Positions 1-10,724 of a stretch of 64,000 bases of DNA are shown here, piece by piece (position 1 is the first letter of the stretch; each line of letters opens with the position of its first letter). The notes under the pieces were generated by a model. It saw nothing but the letters and a program-made list of their open reading frames with translations, was not told the origin of the DNA and did no database searches. The DNA comes from Tillus elongatus (taxonomy: Eukaryota; Arthropoda; Insecta; Coleoptera; Cleridae), in NCBI GenBank assembly GCA_964006375.1, contig OZ023270.1, positions 58,188,288 through 58,252,287 on the forward strand. The letters run 5' to 3'. The translations under genes and the position numbers were made by a program.

Positions 1-410
1 GGGCAATTCCTTACTAAAAAATAAGAAAAAAGTTCCTGTGCACATGGGCCCGGAAACGCATAGTTTCCAATATACAGAGAGTTGAATTTTAATTTTTTTT
101 TTAATTTTTTATAAATAATTTCAAAACCACTGGATTGATTTTAATGAAACTTGGAACTTGAAAGTGTATTATGAAAGTGCATATTTTCAAGTGAAAATCT
201 ACTTACAACTGCGCCAGTGGCGTGCGTACGGGGTAACTGTAAAAATTCATTTGGCGAAAAAATATGTGCGCCACTGTCTTTTTCCAATTTTGATACATCA
301 GTTATGAAGCTTATTACATAAGCCACAAAAGCTGCCTCTTGGTATTTTTTCGTTCAGGGTATCCCTTAGGAGATATGATTAATTTTATAAAAAGGGGCAA
401 AGTACCGATT
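1..410 (+). repeat. Left terminal inverted repeat
   Basis: Pairs with 1967-2375 over about 410 bp with only scattered differences, for example an extra A or T in the homopolymer runs. The length is unusual, since classical mariner repeats are about 30 bp. Open frames inside it are by-products of the repeat and not genes. Confidence 0.9.
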
Positions 411-614
411 CGTTGGAGTAATGAAAACAGTAATCGTAAAGTGCCATGAAACTATAATTTTTGACAGTTCTCTAAATTCTACAATTTTGAAGTGCTTTGT
501 AGGCGTCAAAAGAGTTTTCGTGCTATTCTTTAAACTTTTATACGGTGCAGTATTTTCGTTTTTAGTTATTTGTTGATACTGAGCTGCTCATTAATATTAT
601 TTCCTCCTCTCAAG

Positions 615-1694
615 ATGGTTTTCATTAAGTACACTTCAGCGGATTTGACTGATATGTTGTTAATTTATGGACAAACAAATCAAAATGCTAGACAAGCTGT
701 GCGAGTTTATCAGGAAACTTATCCGCAAAGAAGAATTCCTGACAAAAATATTTTCCCACGTATTGTAAGACATTTGAGAGAAACTGGTTCTTTAAAACCT
801 TCAAAAGCTGACTCTGGACGCAGAAGATACCGCCGAACTGTACGAGTTGAAGAGGCAATATTAAATAGAGTTGAACGTGATCCTAGTACAAGTACGAGAA
901 TTATTGCCACCGAACTGGGTAATATTTCGGCATCATCAGTTCACAGAACTCTGAAGGATCAAAGTTTATATCTCTATCATTTTACACGTGTCCAGGAACT
1001 TCTATCTAGAGACTTTCAACCAAGGGTAATGTTTTGTCAGTGGTTCTTAAACAAACTTAGGCACGACCAATATTTTTCTAAACGTGTACTATTTACTGAT
1101 GAGGCGTCATTTACGCGAAAAGGTATCGTAAATTTTCACAATTTACATACATGGGCCGATGAAAACCCACACTCTCTAAGAGTTGCAAATTCGCAGTATC
1201 AATTTTCCATCAATATTTGGGCTGCTATTATTGAAAATCACATAATTGGTCCTGTTGTTCTACCGAATCGTCTTGACCATGAATCATATTTAAACTTTTT
1301 ACAAAATGATTTGCCGTTGTTACTACCGCTTTTTATGAGAAATGGTACAATGTGGTTCCAGCATAATGGTGCGCCCGCACATTTTGCAGCAGTTGTAAGA
1401 ACATATTTAGCCAACACATACGGTCACCGATGGATTGGTCGTGGAGGTCCGGTGTCATGGCCACCTCGATCTCCGGACCTGAATCCTCTCGATATTTATT
1501 TGTGGGGTCATTTAAAAGAAATAGTGTATAAAACACCAGTAAATACACGAGAGGAATTGTTGGGAAGAATAGAATATGCATTTGACAGCATTAGAGAAGA
1601 TCAAAATATTTGCAGAAGAATAAGAAGATCTTTGCGCAGAAGGTTAAATAATTGTAACGACGCTAATGGTGGTCACTTTCAACATTTTCTTTAG
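615..1694 (+). CDS. Transposase, Tc1/mariner (IS630) superfamily, second catalytic Asp replaced by Asn
   Basis: An uninterrupted 359-residue transposase. The ATG at 615 (MVFIKYTS) is preferred over the upstream in-frame ATG at 570, because the extra 15 residues are hydrophobic and the related copies in this window start at the equivalent of MVF. Residues 1 to about 130 look like two helix-turn-helix segments that bind DNA, of the kind labelled DUF4817 in insect relatives. The DDE/D core follows: Asp162 in LFTDEASF, Asn251 in QHNGAPAH where an Asp is expected, and Asp293 in NPLDIYLWG. There are 41 residues between positions 251 and 293, a DD41D-type spacing. The family cuts and rejoins DNA with three acidic residues and Mg2+, so the Asn predicts loss of catalysis. 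A degraded relative at 40913-41934 keeps the Asp (QHDEAPPH), so the change is likely a point mutation in this copy. Confidence 0.88.
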   Translation: MVFIKYTSADLTDMLLIYGQTNQNARQAVRVYQETYPQRRIPDKNIFPRIVRHLRETGSLKPSKADSGRRRYRRTVRVEEAILNRVERDPSTSTRIIATELGNISASSVHRTLKDQSLYLYHFTRVQELLSRDFQPRVMFCQWFLNKLRHDQYFSKRVLFTDEASFTRKGIVNFHNLHTWADENPHSLRVANSQYQFSINIWAAIIENHIIGPVVLPNRLDHESYLNFLQNDLPLLLPLFMRNGTMWFQHNGAPAHFAAVVRTYLANTYGHRWIGRGGPVSWPPRSPDLNPLDIYLWGHLKEIVYKTPVNTREELLGRIEYAFDSIREDQNICRRIRRSLRRRLNNCNDANGGHFQHFL

Positions 1695-1966
1695 CTTTGT
1701 TATTAAAGTCAATTGAGTAATGTACAAAAAACAAGAGTTTGGAAAAATCATGGTGTCTTTACGATTACTCTTTTCATTTTTTATTTTTATTTTTTATTTA
1801 TCATTTTTTATCAATGTTTGTAATATTCATTTCAATGTTTATCACCAATAAGTTTTACGTAGGTTAGTTATTTGCACGTTTATTGCTGTAATGTTTACTG
1901 TATGTTTTGTTTTTCATATTCTTATGGTTGCAGTAAACATATATTATTATTATTATTACGCCGACT

Positions 1967-2375
1967 AATCGGTACTTTGCCCCTTTTTATAAAATTAATC
2001 ATATCTCCTAGGGGATACCCTGAACGAAAAAATACCAAGAGGTAGCTTTTGTGGCTTATGTAAAAGCTTCATAACTGATGTATCAAATTTGGAAAAAGAG
2101 AGTGGCGCACATATTTTTCCCCAAATGAATTTTTACAGTTGCCCCGTACGCACGCCACTGACGCAGTTGTAAGTAGATTTTCACTTGAAAATATGCACTT
2201 TCATAATACACTTTCAAGTTCCAAGTTTCATTAAAATCAATCCAGTGGTTTTGAAATTAGTTATAAAAAATTTAAAAAAAAATTAAAATTCAACTCCCTG
2301 TATATTGGAAACTATGCGTTTCCGGGCCCATGTGCACAGGAACTTTTTTTCTTATTTTTTAGTAAGGAATTGCCC
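1967..2375 (-). repeat. Right terminal inverted repeat
   Basis: Reverse complement of 1-410. A further diverged inverted match joins 422-450 to about 1752-1782, so the original repeat may have been longer and an insertion of about 180 bp (roughly 1785-1966) now separates its two parts on the right side. Confidence 0.88.
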
Positions 2376-2629
2376 CACGAGCGATGGTGCATGTTTTTTG
2401 AAACAGCCTGTATATATATGTATACAAAACAGCAGCATAGATTGAAACATATAAATAATAGCTGCACAACCAATAAAATAGACTTTTATACGTAAAATTA
2501 TTTAAGCATAAAAACAGCACAAAGAGGAACAAGTCAGCCAAATTGTCATGGTACAACAATAAGCCTCAAAATAATAGCATGGCGTGGGAGCGTTTATTTT
2601 ACATGATAAGCAAAATATTCATCAAATGA
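2376..2629. other. AT-rich stretch, nothing recognised
   Basis: Between the transposon end and the LINE scrap I see no gene or repeat signature. Confidence 0.5.
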
Positions 2630-2830
2630 CTAAAAAGCATTAATTATAATGTTAACCACTTAAATTTACCAAACTCTAGATTTCTTATATTATGAGAGAG
2701 TTTGTTATTAAATTTAATTCCGACGTAGTTGATTCCTTTCATTGTTCTCTTTAAACACGTGAAATTCCCTGCGAAGTTATCTTTACCTCGTGGAAAATGG
2801 CTGTGAATGTCTGATTCGTAGCACCTAACA
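2630..2830 (-). pseudogene. Non-LTR retrotransposon fragment (C-terminal end)
   Basis: Read on the minus strand, this stretch gives a short peptide with KGINYVGIKFNNKLS followed by HNIRNLEFGKFK. That matches the extreme C-terminal pattern of Jockey/CR1-type LINE polymerases (KG-I-Y-G-K-NKLP-I-N-F). It is a small scrap without catalytic motifs, so assignment rests on one motif. Confidence 0.45.
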
Positions 2831-2899
2831 TATAAGATATTGCAAAATATATAGGGTGTTCAGTAACGCATGGGCCAAACTCTTTTAGTTACCTTGGAT

Positions 2900-3235
2900 A
2901 GCGCCTCGGGGTTCGGTGGTAAGAACCTGTGAATCGAAGGGTGATAGGTTCGATCCCAGGGTTCTCCTCTTACTTTGTCAGTACAACCTGGAATATTAAC
3001 ATCAACCGATGTTGTATTTGAGTAAGTTGAATGTCTACACGTTCCGCCCTTCGGAGGGGTCGTACAGCCGTCGGTCCCTTGTCCATTCGATGTTGGGCAC
3101 GTTAAAGATTCATACCTTCTTTACAAAAAGACATGGGGTTCGGCAAAATTTCCAAAAAAGTGAAGCGAAATTGCTTCCTGGTCTCGGTGATTGGCCATAG
3201 TTGCGGAAATAGGCCTATGTTGAAGAAACAAAACA
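2900..3235 (+). mobile_element. tRNA-derived SINE, copy 1
   Basis: The head resembles a tRNA, with a degenerate A box (TTCGGTGGTAAGAAC) and a clear B box (GGTTCGATCCC at about 2949). It is followed by a body that also occurs on the minus strand at 19803-20158 and 27192-27542 and by a tail ending in AACAAAACACACAC. Three copies with the same order of blocks in one window support a dispersed RNA-polymerase-III-transcribed SINE. This copy is the most diverged of the three. Open frames across it are chance frames. Confidence 0.78.
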
Positions 3236-3894
3236 CACACGCCATTAACTTGGACAAAAATATGGTGGTTTATGCAACTTACCTCCGTAAAATTTTGCTT
3301 TTTTTACAAGTTATAGGCCTGAGAAGAACATTTTGTTTAATTTTTTCATGATTATTTATTTATTTAATGGGTAATTGAAATGTGAATTTCGTAAATGGGA
3401 TTTCGTTTGGCTGTAAATGCGAATATCTGGTTATATTTTGCGTTTAATGTGCAGGACGTTCTAGACCACTATATTATTTTCTTGTTTTATTTAAAATAGT
3501 GTGTTTTGGAAAATGAGTAATTGTTTTGAATCAGCATTCCGTTTGCTTTAGAAAGGGTTTATTTGTTGCAAGTCTCTAAAATGCACCATTTTAGTAAATA
3601 TTCATTAAATTATGAAAATAATACACAAATTATAACAAATAGTTTAAAAATGTTTTCCGGTTACAACTGTCCTTATAACAACGAGAAACAAAAACGACAT
3701 AAAATCAAACATCGAAGAGCATATGAAAGATATACTACTTTTAAAATTAACATTAAAAAAACTATAAACCTAAAAACAATACCAGAAAAAATTATAAAGT
3801 TGACTTTGGAAATGTTAGCCATTTGCTTCAATGGATTTTCTACACCTTTCTAGGCAATTTCTTCTAACTGCGAGGAGTGTCGGATAGATTTGCC
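3236..3894. other. Non-coding stretch, nothing recognised
   Basis: Contains one lysine- and asparagine-rich open frame of 96 codons (3563-3853) with no recognisable motif, most likely chance in AT-rich DNA. Confidence 0.5.
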
Positions 3895-5985
3895 TAATTT
3901 CATTTGCCGCCGACACTATTTTTTTGCCACAGTTCATTCCTGGCATTAATAGTAGACCCGGAATAAACTAGGCTCTTAATATATCCCCAAAAAGAAAAAT
4001 TCTGAGGATTCAACCCGGGGCTGCGTGGAGGCCATGGATGTTCAGGTTCACTTTCCCGTTCGACCCATCGGATGGTGGAATACATTATTCAAATCGTTTT
4101 TTACTGATATCGGATATTAGGCAGGGGCGACATGTATGTATCACATACAAAACCTCGCATTTAAAGGAACATCATCCAATGCATCCTATAAATTATGCTG
4201 AAGAAAATCTAAGTAATCATGTGCGTTCAGTGTTGCTGGAAGTTCAAGTGGTCCTACAGGACTATCTTTAACTATACCAAACCTAACATTTAATTTAAGT
4301 TAGTGCTAAAAGTGACGCACTGTCGTAGTGCTTGGGTTTTCTTCAGCCCATGTGTGACAATTTTTGTGGTAAAAAATTCCGCTTCTCGTAAATGTTGCCT
4401 CATCAGCGAATAGAAATTTCCTTACAAAAAGCTGATCATGTCTATTTTTCTTTAAGATGAATTCACAAAATTTTGTTCTTGCTAAAATATCACCAGCATT
4501 TGATTGTGTCAAACATAGCACGTTGATGAACATACTAGAAAGTAAAGGTTTAGACTCCCAAGATCTAAAAATCATTCAGTACCTCTATGAACACCAGGTG
4601 GCGGCAGTGCAGATTGAAAACACCCAAACAAAAACTGTACCAATTAAACGAGGAGTCAGACAAGGCTGTGTACTGAGCACTATGCTTTTTAACATGTACT
4701 CCGAAATTGTATTCCAAAACGCACTTGAAGGTGCAGAAGAAGGCATGAAAGTGAATGGAACCTTGATAAATAATCTACGATATGCCGACGACACAGTTAT
4801 AATCGCAGACAGTCCTGAGGGCTTGCAGCGGCTACTTAACAAAATAGCAGCCAAAGGAGATCTATTAAGCTTAAAAATCAACACCGCAAAAACAAAGATA
4901 TTGGCGGTAAACCGGAATTCAAATCAACCAATACATATAAACTATGCGGGACACAGATAACCAAGGTCTCTAAGTTTAAATACTTGGGCAGTTGGATCGG
5001 CGAATATCCGAATCCTGATTTGGAAATCAGAGCTCGGATTAAAATGTCTAGGGCAAATTTCTTTAAAATCCGAAGCCTATTAAGCGATAGGTTACTTGAT
5101 ATACAAATTAGATACAATTTTGAAGTGCTACATATATTCCACGCTTCTGTATGGGGTTGAGGCGTGGACGCTAAAGGCTGGCGGTCTAAACAGACTCGAG
5201 GCATTCGAAATGTGGGTGTAACGACGAATGTTTCGAGTTCCTTGGACTGCTCACACCACAAATTTGGAGGTTTTGCATCGTATGGGCAGAGAACGTGAAC
5301 TCATCGAAATCATAAAAAAGCGAAAAACTGCATATCTCGGTCATGTAATGAGACACAATAGATATAAATTTCTACAACTCATGATAGTGGGTAAGATCGA
5401 AGGTAGACGTGGACCGGGACGCAGGCAGTGCTCCTGGCTTAAGAACATACGAGATTGGACAGGCTTGGGTTCAAACACTTTGCTGAAAAGGGTCCAAGAC
5501 AGAGAAGAATTCGCCAAAATTGTTGCCGATCTTCGATAGGAGAAGGCACTCGAAGAAGAAGAAAAGAAGATCACCTGGGGGTAAGTTTTGGACTGGAGAA
5601 AAATGGTACGGCTATAACTGTTGTTCCCGTAAAATGTTAAACACAGTAATCTGACTCAATCCAACGTTTGCATACATAAGGGGAATACTTGTTGTTGGGC
5701 CATCTTCAACAATATTTAATACCGCTTCCTCCTGCGGAAGGGTTCGAACGACAGGCCGTCCATAATGTCTGTAAAACTTCCAGTTTTACACGACCTGAAA
5801 ACAGCTTGCGGTTGGGCTATCTACGACTGGGATAAACATCTGTAACTTAAAACGTTGTTGGGCGTAAACTGATATCATGCCGGTCATTTCGATGTTTGAA
5901 AATATGTTATGCAGCCGCATTGTATGTACGGGAATAGCAAATTGTATCGTAATGCTTTTCAGTGCTAAAGATGACACTACATTTG
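3895..5985 (-). pseudogene. Decayed Tc1/mariner-like transposase, split by an RTE insertion
   Basis: Minus-strand remains of a second transposase of the same broad type as the ORF at 615-1694. From the N-terminal side, 5985-5576 gives SPTASCFQVV, a stop, then NWKFYRHYGRPVVRTL and PTTS-IPLMYANVGLSQ of the DNA-binding half. 4488-4306 gives RTKFCEFILKKNRHDQ and FLFADEATFTRSGI around the first catalytic Asp. 4270-4090 gives a frameshifted LPATLNAHDYLDFLQ segment, and 4085-3900 gives WPPRSPGLNPQNFSFWGYIK, where the third acidic residue is lost. Several stops and frameshifts show it is dead. The two halves are separated by the retrotransposon at 4495-5569. Terminal inverted repeats were not identified. 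Confidence 0.75.
4495..5569 (+). mobile_element. 5'-truncated RTE-type LINE nested in the transposase pseudogene
   Basis: A plus-strand reverse transcriptase fragment beginning abruptly at AFDCVKHSTL, with GVRQGCVLS and RYADDTVI (about 4785-4805) and the C-terminal segment RRMFRVPWTAHTTN to GRRGPGRRQCSWLKN typical of RTE/BovB-like LINEs. The frame breaks near 4950 (one base lost), near 5145, and at an in-frame stop at about 5219-5221, so it is a pseudogene. The 3' end is a GAA-rich tail. ATCACC occurs at 4489-4494 and again at 5570-5575, and joining the flanks across it restores the host transposase reading, which fits a 6-bp target duplication. Confidence 0.8.
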
Positions 5986-6000
5986 ACAGCTAATTACTAC

Positions 6001-6063
6001 CATGATATAATGACTTAGAAGAAATATGCTATCATGATATAATGACTTAGAAGAGATATGATA
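6001..6063. repeat. Two-copy 32-bp tandem repeat
   Basis: CATGATATAATGACTTAGAA begins at 6001 and again at 6033, a period of 32 bp, directly ahead of the larger duplicated unit. Confidence 0.7.
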
Positions 6064-6415
6064 TTGCGCATATGCCCCGCCCCTTCCTATGGCGTCACGT
6101 GGTGAGTAACGTTACAGAAATCCCAACTAAACACTTAGAACAAAGTCACTCTCAATCGAAAAGTTTCTGTATGTCAGTTTAATGTGGTTGAAGTTACGCC
6201 TATATTGTCTTTTTCAGATAATATCGCAGCACTAAATTTAATCTTTTTCATTTTTATTACTTCCAACTGTATGCACTCAAACTCCACTGCACGACAGCAT
6301 ATTATTGTTGCCTTGGACTCACCACTTGACACCATACGCGTGACAGGTCTAAAAATAGGTAGTCTGAATATCATATCTCTCGTTATTTGTATCATGATAT
6401 GATATTGCGCATATG

Positions 6416-6463
6416 CCCCGCCCCCTCCAATGACGTCACGTGGGGAGTAAAATTATAAAAGTC
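6416..6463 (+). promoter_or_regulatory. Promoter-like motif cluster
   Basis: Within 48 bp in one orientation lie CCCCGCCCCC, CCAAT, TGACGTCA overlapping CACGTG, and ATTATAAAAG. The order resembles a pol II core and proximal promoter. The first duplicate (6074-6110) keeps the GC box and E-box but has GGCGTCA and no TATA-like element. No transcript can be assigned, and the motifs could be part of a repeat. Confidence 0.3.
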
Positions 6464-6572
6464 CAACTACACACTTAAAACATTCGCAATCAAAAACTTT
6501 CTATATGTCAGTTTAATGCGGTTGAAGTTACATTTCACTTCGTCGCCTATATTGTCTTTTTCATTTTTATAT

Positions 6573-6683
<111 letters not shown>

Positions 6684-7036
6684 GCACAAGACAAGTATAA
6701 TAATTAAGGGAGCCCTCAATTAGCATAGGGGATACACAAACTTAAAAAAATAGGGAACACGTTCGCAGACATTTAGAGGGCGTTTACATTCATAAACTTG
6801 ATATCATCATACCACATAATCACAGTATAATATTCTGATCTTAAAAAATTACCTCCAACTGCATGCACTTAAATATTAGTAAAATATGTAATTTGTCAGG
6901 AGGTTGTGATGAAACTTCAAACCCAGCTGTACGACAGCATATTATTGTTGAATTGTACTCACCAATTGACACCATGCGCGTGACTGTTCTAAAAATAGGC
7001 AGTCTCATTATCATATCTCTCGTTATTTGTATCATG

Positions 7037-7852
7037 CATTACTACTACATACTAGATGAACAGTATCAAATTGAGAAATTGTAACGCAATCTATACATTT
7101 TCGACACTAACTTTAAACTGTTTATTCTGTAAAATGGTGTATTTATGCGACTTGCAACAAGTATATATTTTTTAGAGAAAATCTAAAGGTGTTTTAAATA
7201 AAGCGATTATTTTCCACAAATCACTATTCTTAAAAAACTGAAGTAAGTAATATTGTGGTGTAGTAGCTCAGAACGCCCTGTACGTTAAACACAAAAACTA
7301 AATAGATACTCGTGTTTACCGCCACAAAGAAACCTCCTTCACCACAATGTGAAGTCAATTACCCAATAAATGAATTATCGTGAAGCAATGAAACCGGTTT
7401 TTTTTTTCTGGTCTCTTAAGGAAACAAAATTTTACTAAGGTAAGGTGTTTCAACTCACCTTATTTTCGTTCAACGTAACCAAAACTGAAGTCTGACCCAT
7501 TCTTCACTGAAAACCGTGTAGACCCAAGGTATTGTAAGTATCCAAAAGCTTTCATGGTGGCTACGACAGTGATGCCTATACTTTAATCCACCTAGTATTC
7601 GAATTGCCTTTCTTTGGGTTGCGTAAACTAATTCAACTGTGGTGAGTTCCCTCTTTTTGAGGTTTGTTTATACAAATTACCCCAATGATTTACTAAATAA
7701 AGTTCCCTCAAATTTTATATCTATTCATCTTTATATTAGGCCTTAGTAATTAAAAGTTTTTTTTGGAAAAAACTTTTAACCCAACTCTTTAAAAATATAT
7801 AATTATTTGCAATATCCAGAAACTTTTCTGTTGCAACTTTTGCTTTCCGTAG
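7037..7852. other. Intron or upstream sequence of the P450 gene, nothing recognised
   Basis: No gene or repeat recognised. The last 25 bases form a pyrimidine-rich tract ending in CCGTAG, the splice acceptor for the exon at 7853. I searched by eye for the missing N-terminal P450 exon (membrane anchor, proline-rich hinge) and did not find it. Confidence 0.5.
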
Positions 7853-8050
7853 ATATTTTCAAGAAACTAAAGAAATTATTCGACGACTTTCCTGATGGAA
7901 TGAAAATATGGTTCGGGCATTTACTTTACTATGGTATTAAAGATCCTGAAAGTTTAAAGATCTTGTTAAATCATCCCAAAGCACTTCATAAAGATGGCCT
8001 TTACCGCTATGCAAAGATTTTTGCTGGAGATGGACTCTTTGCTGCTCCAG
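7853..8050 (+). CDS. Cytochrome P450 (CYP4 clan), exon encoding the region after the N-terminal hinge
   Basis: A 198-bp internal exon. It starts with two bases completing a split codon and ends with one base of the next, so the frame is fixed by the exon at 16825. It encodes IFKKLKKLF, then GMKIWFGHLLYYGIKDPES, LLNHPKALHKDGLYRYAK and GDGLFAAP. This matches the early CYP4 segment (IWFG, PE-IL-NH, GDGLF) about 60-125 residues into the enzyme. The acceptor is TTTCCGTAG and the donor GTAAGA. There are no stops. The preceding exon is not visible in the window. Confidence 0.9.
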
Positions 8051-8204
8051 GTAAGAGTAGAGGATAATTAATATTATGATTTTAAACGACAAGCTATTGG
8101 ATGTCGGTGCAATTGTTTTCCTCATCAATTATGGTAAATATACTATTTGCTTTACTTTCTGTCAATGTACTATCGCAAATAAGACATTTTACATACTTAA
8201 CAGT

Positions 8205-8208
<4 letters not shown>

Positions 8209-8272
<64 letters not shown>
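8209..8272. repeat. (TA)n microsatellite
   Basis: About 64 bp of TA repeats in the first P450 intron. Confidence 0.97.
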
Positions 8273-8274
<2 letters not shown>

Positions 8275-9339
8275 CTATGGTATTTTAAGCACTTTTAATT
8301 GTAGAGCTTGAGAACTTAATTATCGCTGTAACGTTAAATATTTCCTCTCATCTCATGAGTAGGGTTCTGTTAATTGGGCTAGCTTTTTTATTTGTTTGTG
8401 TTTTTTTCTTTTTTACATGGATCAACTTAATCAAACGATCTAAATATGAGCTATATATATTTTATATCTGGCTAGGTTAAACTTCGCTTTGCAAAAAACC
8501 ATATCTATGTCATATTCATTATGGACTTATCATCAATAAAAACACAGAAATCACAATCTTGCTTAACAGTAGATTAATTAAATTATTTACAAAATGACAT
8601 GGCAAAAATAAAGTTATTGACCGTCGTCGATAAATCATAGAAATCAATCTCTTGTTGGAACAGTGTGTTAATGAAATAGTTTACAAAATAACATGGTAAA
8701 AATAGCTCAACTATGTGACTGTAATTCTTATAATTAAACAGGAGAAAAAAACGGCACTTTAAAAGTTATTGTTCACAAAATCAAACTAACGGGTTATTGT
8801 CTAATCGGTTTTTTCTTTGGCTGTATAATTTCCATCAAATTAAACTTCTTGGGATAATCAATCTATATGGCTCATTATTGGATAGCCCTTTCATATGGAG
8901 AATTTTCCATCGGCAGATTTTAAGCAAAATTTATATTATCAAGGCACTTTTTCCGCAGTCTTGACTTTCGATGCGGAATGCTTTAAATTGTTTATTGGAT
9001 ATTTCCTTGCTCAAAAATTGATTACTGAAAATGTTCTAACGCACTTTTCCCGCAGATTACTCTCTAGTGGTCGTATTCACTGTATTGACGTTTATTTTCT
9101 AATCTCCTTGCCTGGCGGCGTTCGTTGCTTAAATATCGTCGCCTTTGCTATAAAAAAAAATATCTTCATCGGTTGCCGTTGCACAGAATAAAGTTCAACA
9201 GCCTTGCATTTTTCATTGTCGAACTTCTTGCTATATCATAAAATAATAAAACGTCCCCGTGTTTTACTACTCATTAGAATCTGCGTGTGTAAGTTTATTG
9301 GAACTCAAATTACTGACAAAAAAGTTATTCTTAAACTAA
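8273..9339. other. Intron sequence with a weak tandem duplication
   Basis: Around 8545-8610 and 8640-8705 two similar blocks (TTACAAAATGACATGGCAAAAATA and TTACAAAATAACATGGTAAAA parts) suggest an old duplication of about 95 bp. An open frame at 8895-9191 has no recognisable motif. Otherwise nothing seen. Confidence 0.4.
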
Positions 9340-10175
9340 TTCTATCTCCGTGGTTCTCCAAAAAATATTAGACTGGGGAAGTAGAAATCTTGTACAATTC
9401 AACCCCACCAAATCTCAGTCTTGCTTTCTTTCTCATAAAAGATACACCAGCCCTAGAACCATCACAATTAACAACCAAGTTATTCAAAGTAATGAGTCCT
9501 TTTCACTTGTTGGAATTTCTGTGAATCGAAATCTCAATTGGAAACAACACGTCACATCAATTGCAGAAGCGGCTGCTAAGAAATTAGGTTTACTCTTCCG
9601 GGCCCGCAAATACTTTTCACCAGCTAATCTCTATACCTTATGTACTTCACAAATAAGGCCAAACCCCTAATACTGTTCCCACATCTGGGGTGATGCTGCC
9701 GCTTCTACACTCGCTATCCTGGACTCCATTCAGAAGAGAGCCATACGTCTCATTGGTGACCCTACCCTCACCCAAAGGCTGCCATCCCTTGCCCACCGAC
9801 GTGCCGTTGGTGACCTCTCTCTCTTTTATAGATATCTGCACGGGCAGTACTCAGAGGAGCTTTCTTCCATAGTTCCTCCACCTGCTGCCCCCAACAGATC
9901 TACCAGGGGAACAGAGCGACTGCACCCTTTTACTGTCCAGGTCACCAGACATAGAACATCTTGTTATACCCGCTCTTTTGTCCCGAGGACTTCCAAGTTG
10001 TGGAATTCCTTGCCGGCACATGTTTTTCCTTCTCCTCCGAACCTCCAAACCTTCAAGTCCAGAATTAACAAGTTGCCTCTTTTCTCCTTGTCGACACCCA
10101 CGGTGCGATAGTATTTGGGCTGTAAGCCCTCGTGGTGTGTTGTTGAAATAAAAAAATAAAGATAAATAAATAAAA
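9340..10175 (+). pseudogene. Jockey/CR1-type LINE, 5'-truncated 3' portion
   Basis: Plus-strand fragment of a non-LTR polymerase covering the end of the reverse transcriptase domain and the region after it. It reads FNPTKSQSC, LVGISVNRNLNWKQHV (the F/V-G-V strand after the palm), a nonsense codon at about 9668, then YCSHIWGDAA, LDSIQKRAIRLIGDP, HRRAVGDLSLFYRYLHG, and PRTSKLWNSLP near the C-terminus. The stop follows TPTVR at about 10110. The 3' end has an A-rich tail (AATAAAGATAAATAAATAAAA). The minus-strand copy at 43285-44505 shares the same 3' UTR, so both belong to one family. It is inactive through truncation and the stop. Confidence 0.82.
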
Positions 10176-10480
10176 CGCCCTGTGGCTGTATTTCTCTTAC
10201 ATCTACCTATTTACTAAAATCAAATAAATGATTATCGTTTAACAAAATGCTATGGATAAAATCAAGGTATTGTTCTCTGTTCTCTATAGATATTTTAACA
10301 ATCAAATAAAAACGAAAGCATTGTTCTGTATTCTCCTAATTTATTGTGATTTTCTTATTTAACCCATAATATATAACACTCTTAATTATATAGGGCATTT
10401 AAATATTACGGTGTATAAATTTCATGTACATGTCTCGTTTTTCTCCACAATAAAATATTTCTAATTTCCTTGTATATTTG

Positions 10481-10481
<1 letters not shown>
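10176..10481. other. AT-rich intron sequence, nothing recognised
   Basis: No gene or repeat signature seen between the LINE tail and the (TA)n array. Confidence 0.5.

Positions 10482-10542
<61 letters not shown>
10482..10542. repeat. (TA)n microsatellite
   Basis: About 60 bp of TA repeats. Confidence 0.97.
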
Positions 10543-10544
<2 letters not shown>

Positions 10545-10724
10545 GTACGTGTGTTTTTTTGTAATTGACAGTTTTGATGGTCAGTTGAAGGGTGCACCTT
10601 TAAGAACTGCAAATTTTATTTTATGATAATGAAGAGTTAGGCGCTAGAGAATGACACAATGTCTTGGATTTACCTTAAGTCAGTGTCATATTTAAAAATA
10701 AAAATTTAAAAAAATAAGGAAATG

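Larger units (their letters stand above)
1..2375 (+). mobile_element. Tc1/mariner-like DNA transposon with about 410-bp inverted repeats
   Basis: A cut-and-paste transposon filling the left edge of the window. The first 410 bases recur as a near-perfect reverse complement at 1967-2375, and a single transposase ORF lies between them. The right end finishes in GGAATTGCCCC, one C longer than the mirror of the first base of the window, so at least one base of the left end probably lies outside. The right TIR has no obvious decay, which suggests a fairly recent insertion. No target duplication can be checked because the left flank is missing. Confidence 0.85.

Noticed and set aside
141..326. Minus-strand 61-codon frame
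   Set aside because: Lies wholly inside the left terminal inverted repeat and mirrors a frame in the right one; no domain.
3563..3853. 96-codon frame as a host gene
   Set aside because: Low-complexity Lys/Asn-rich translation of AT-rich DNA with no motif or splice support.
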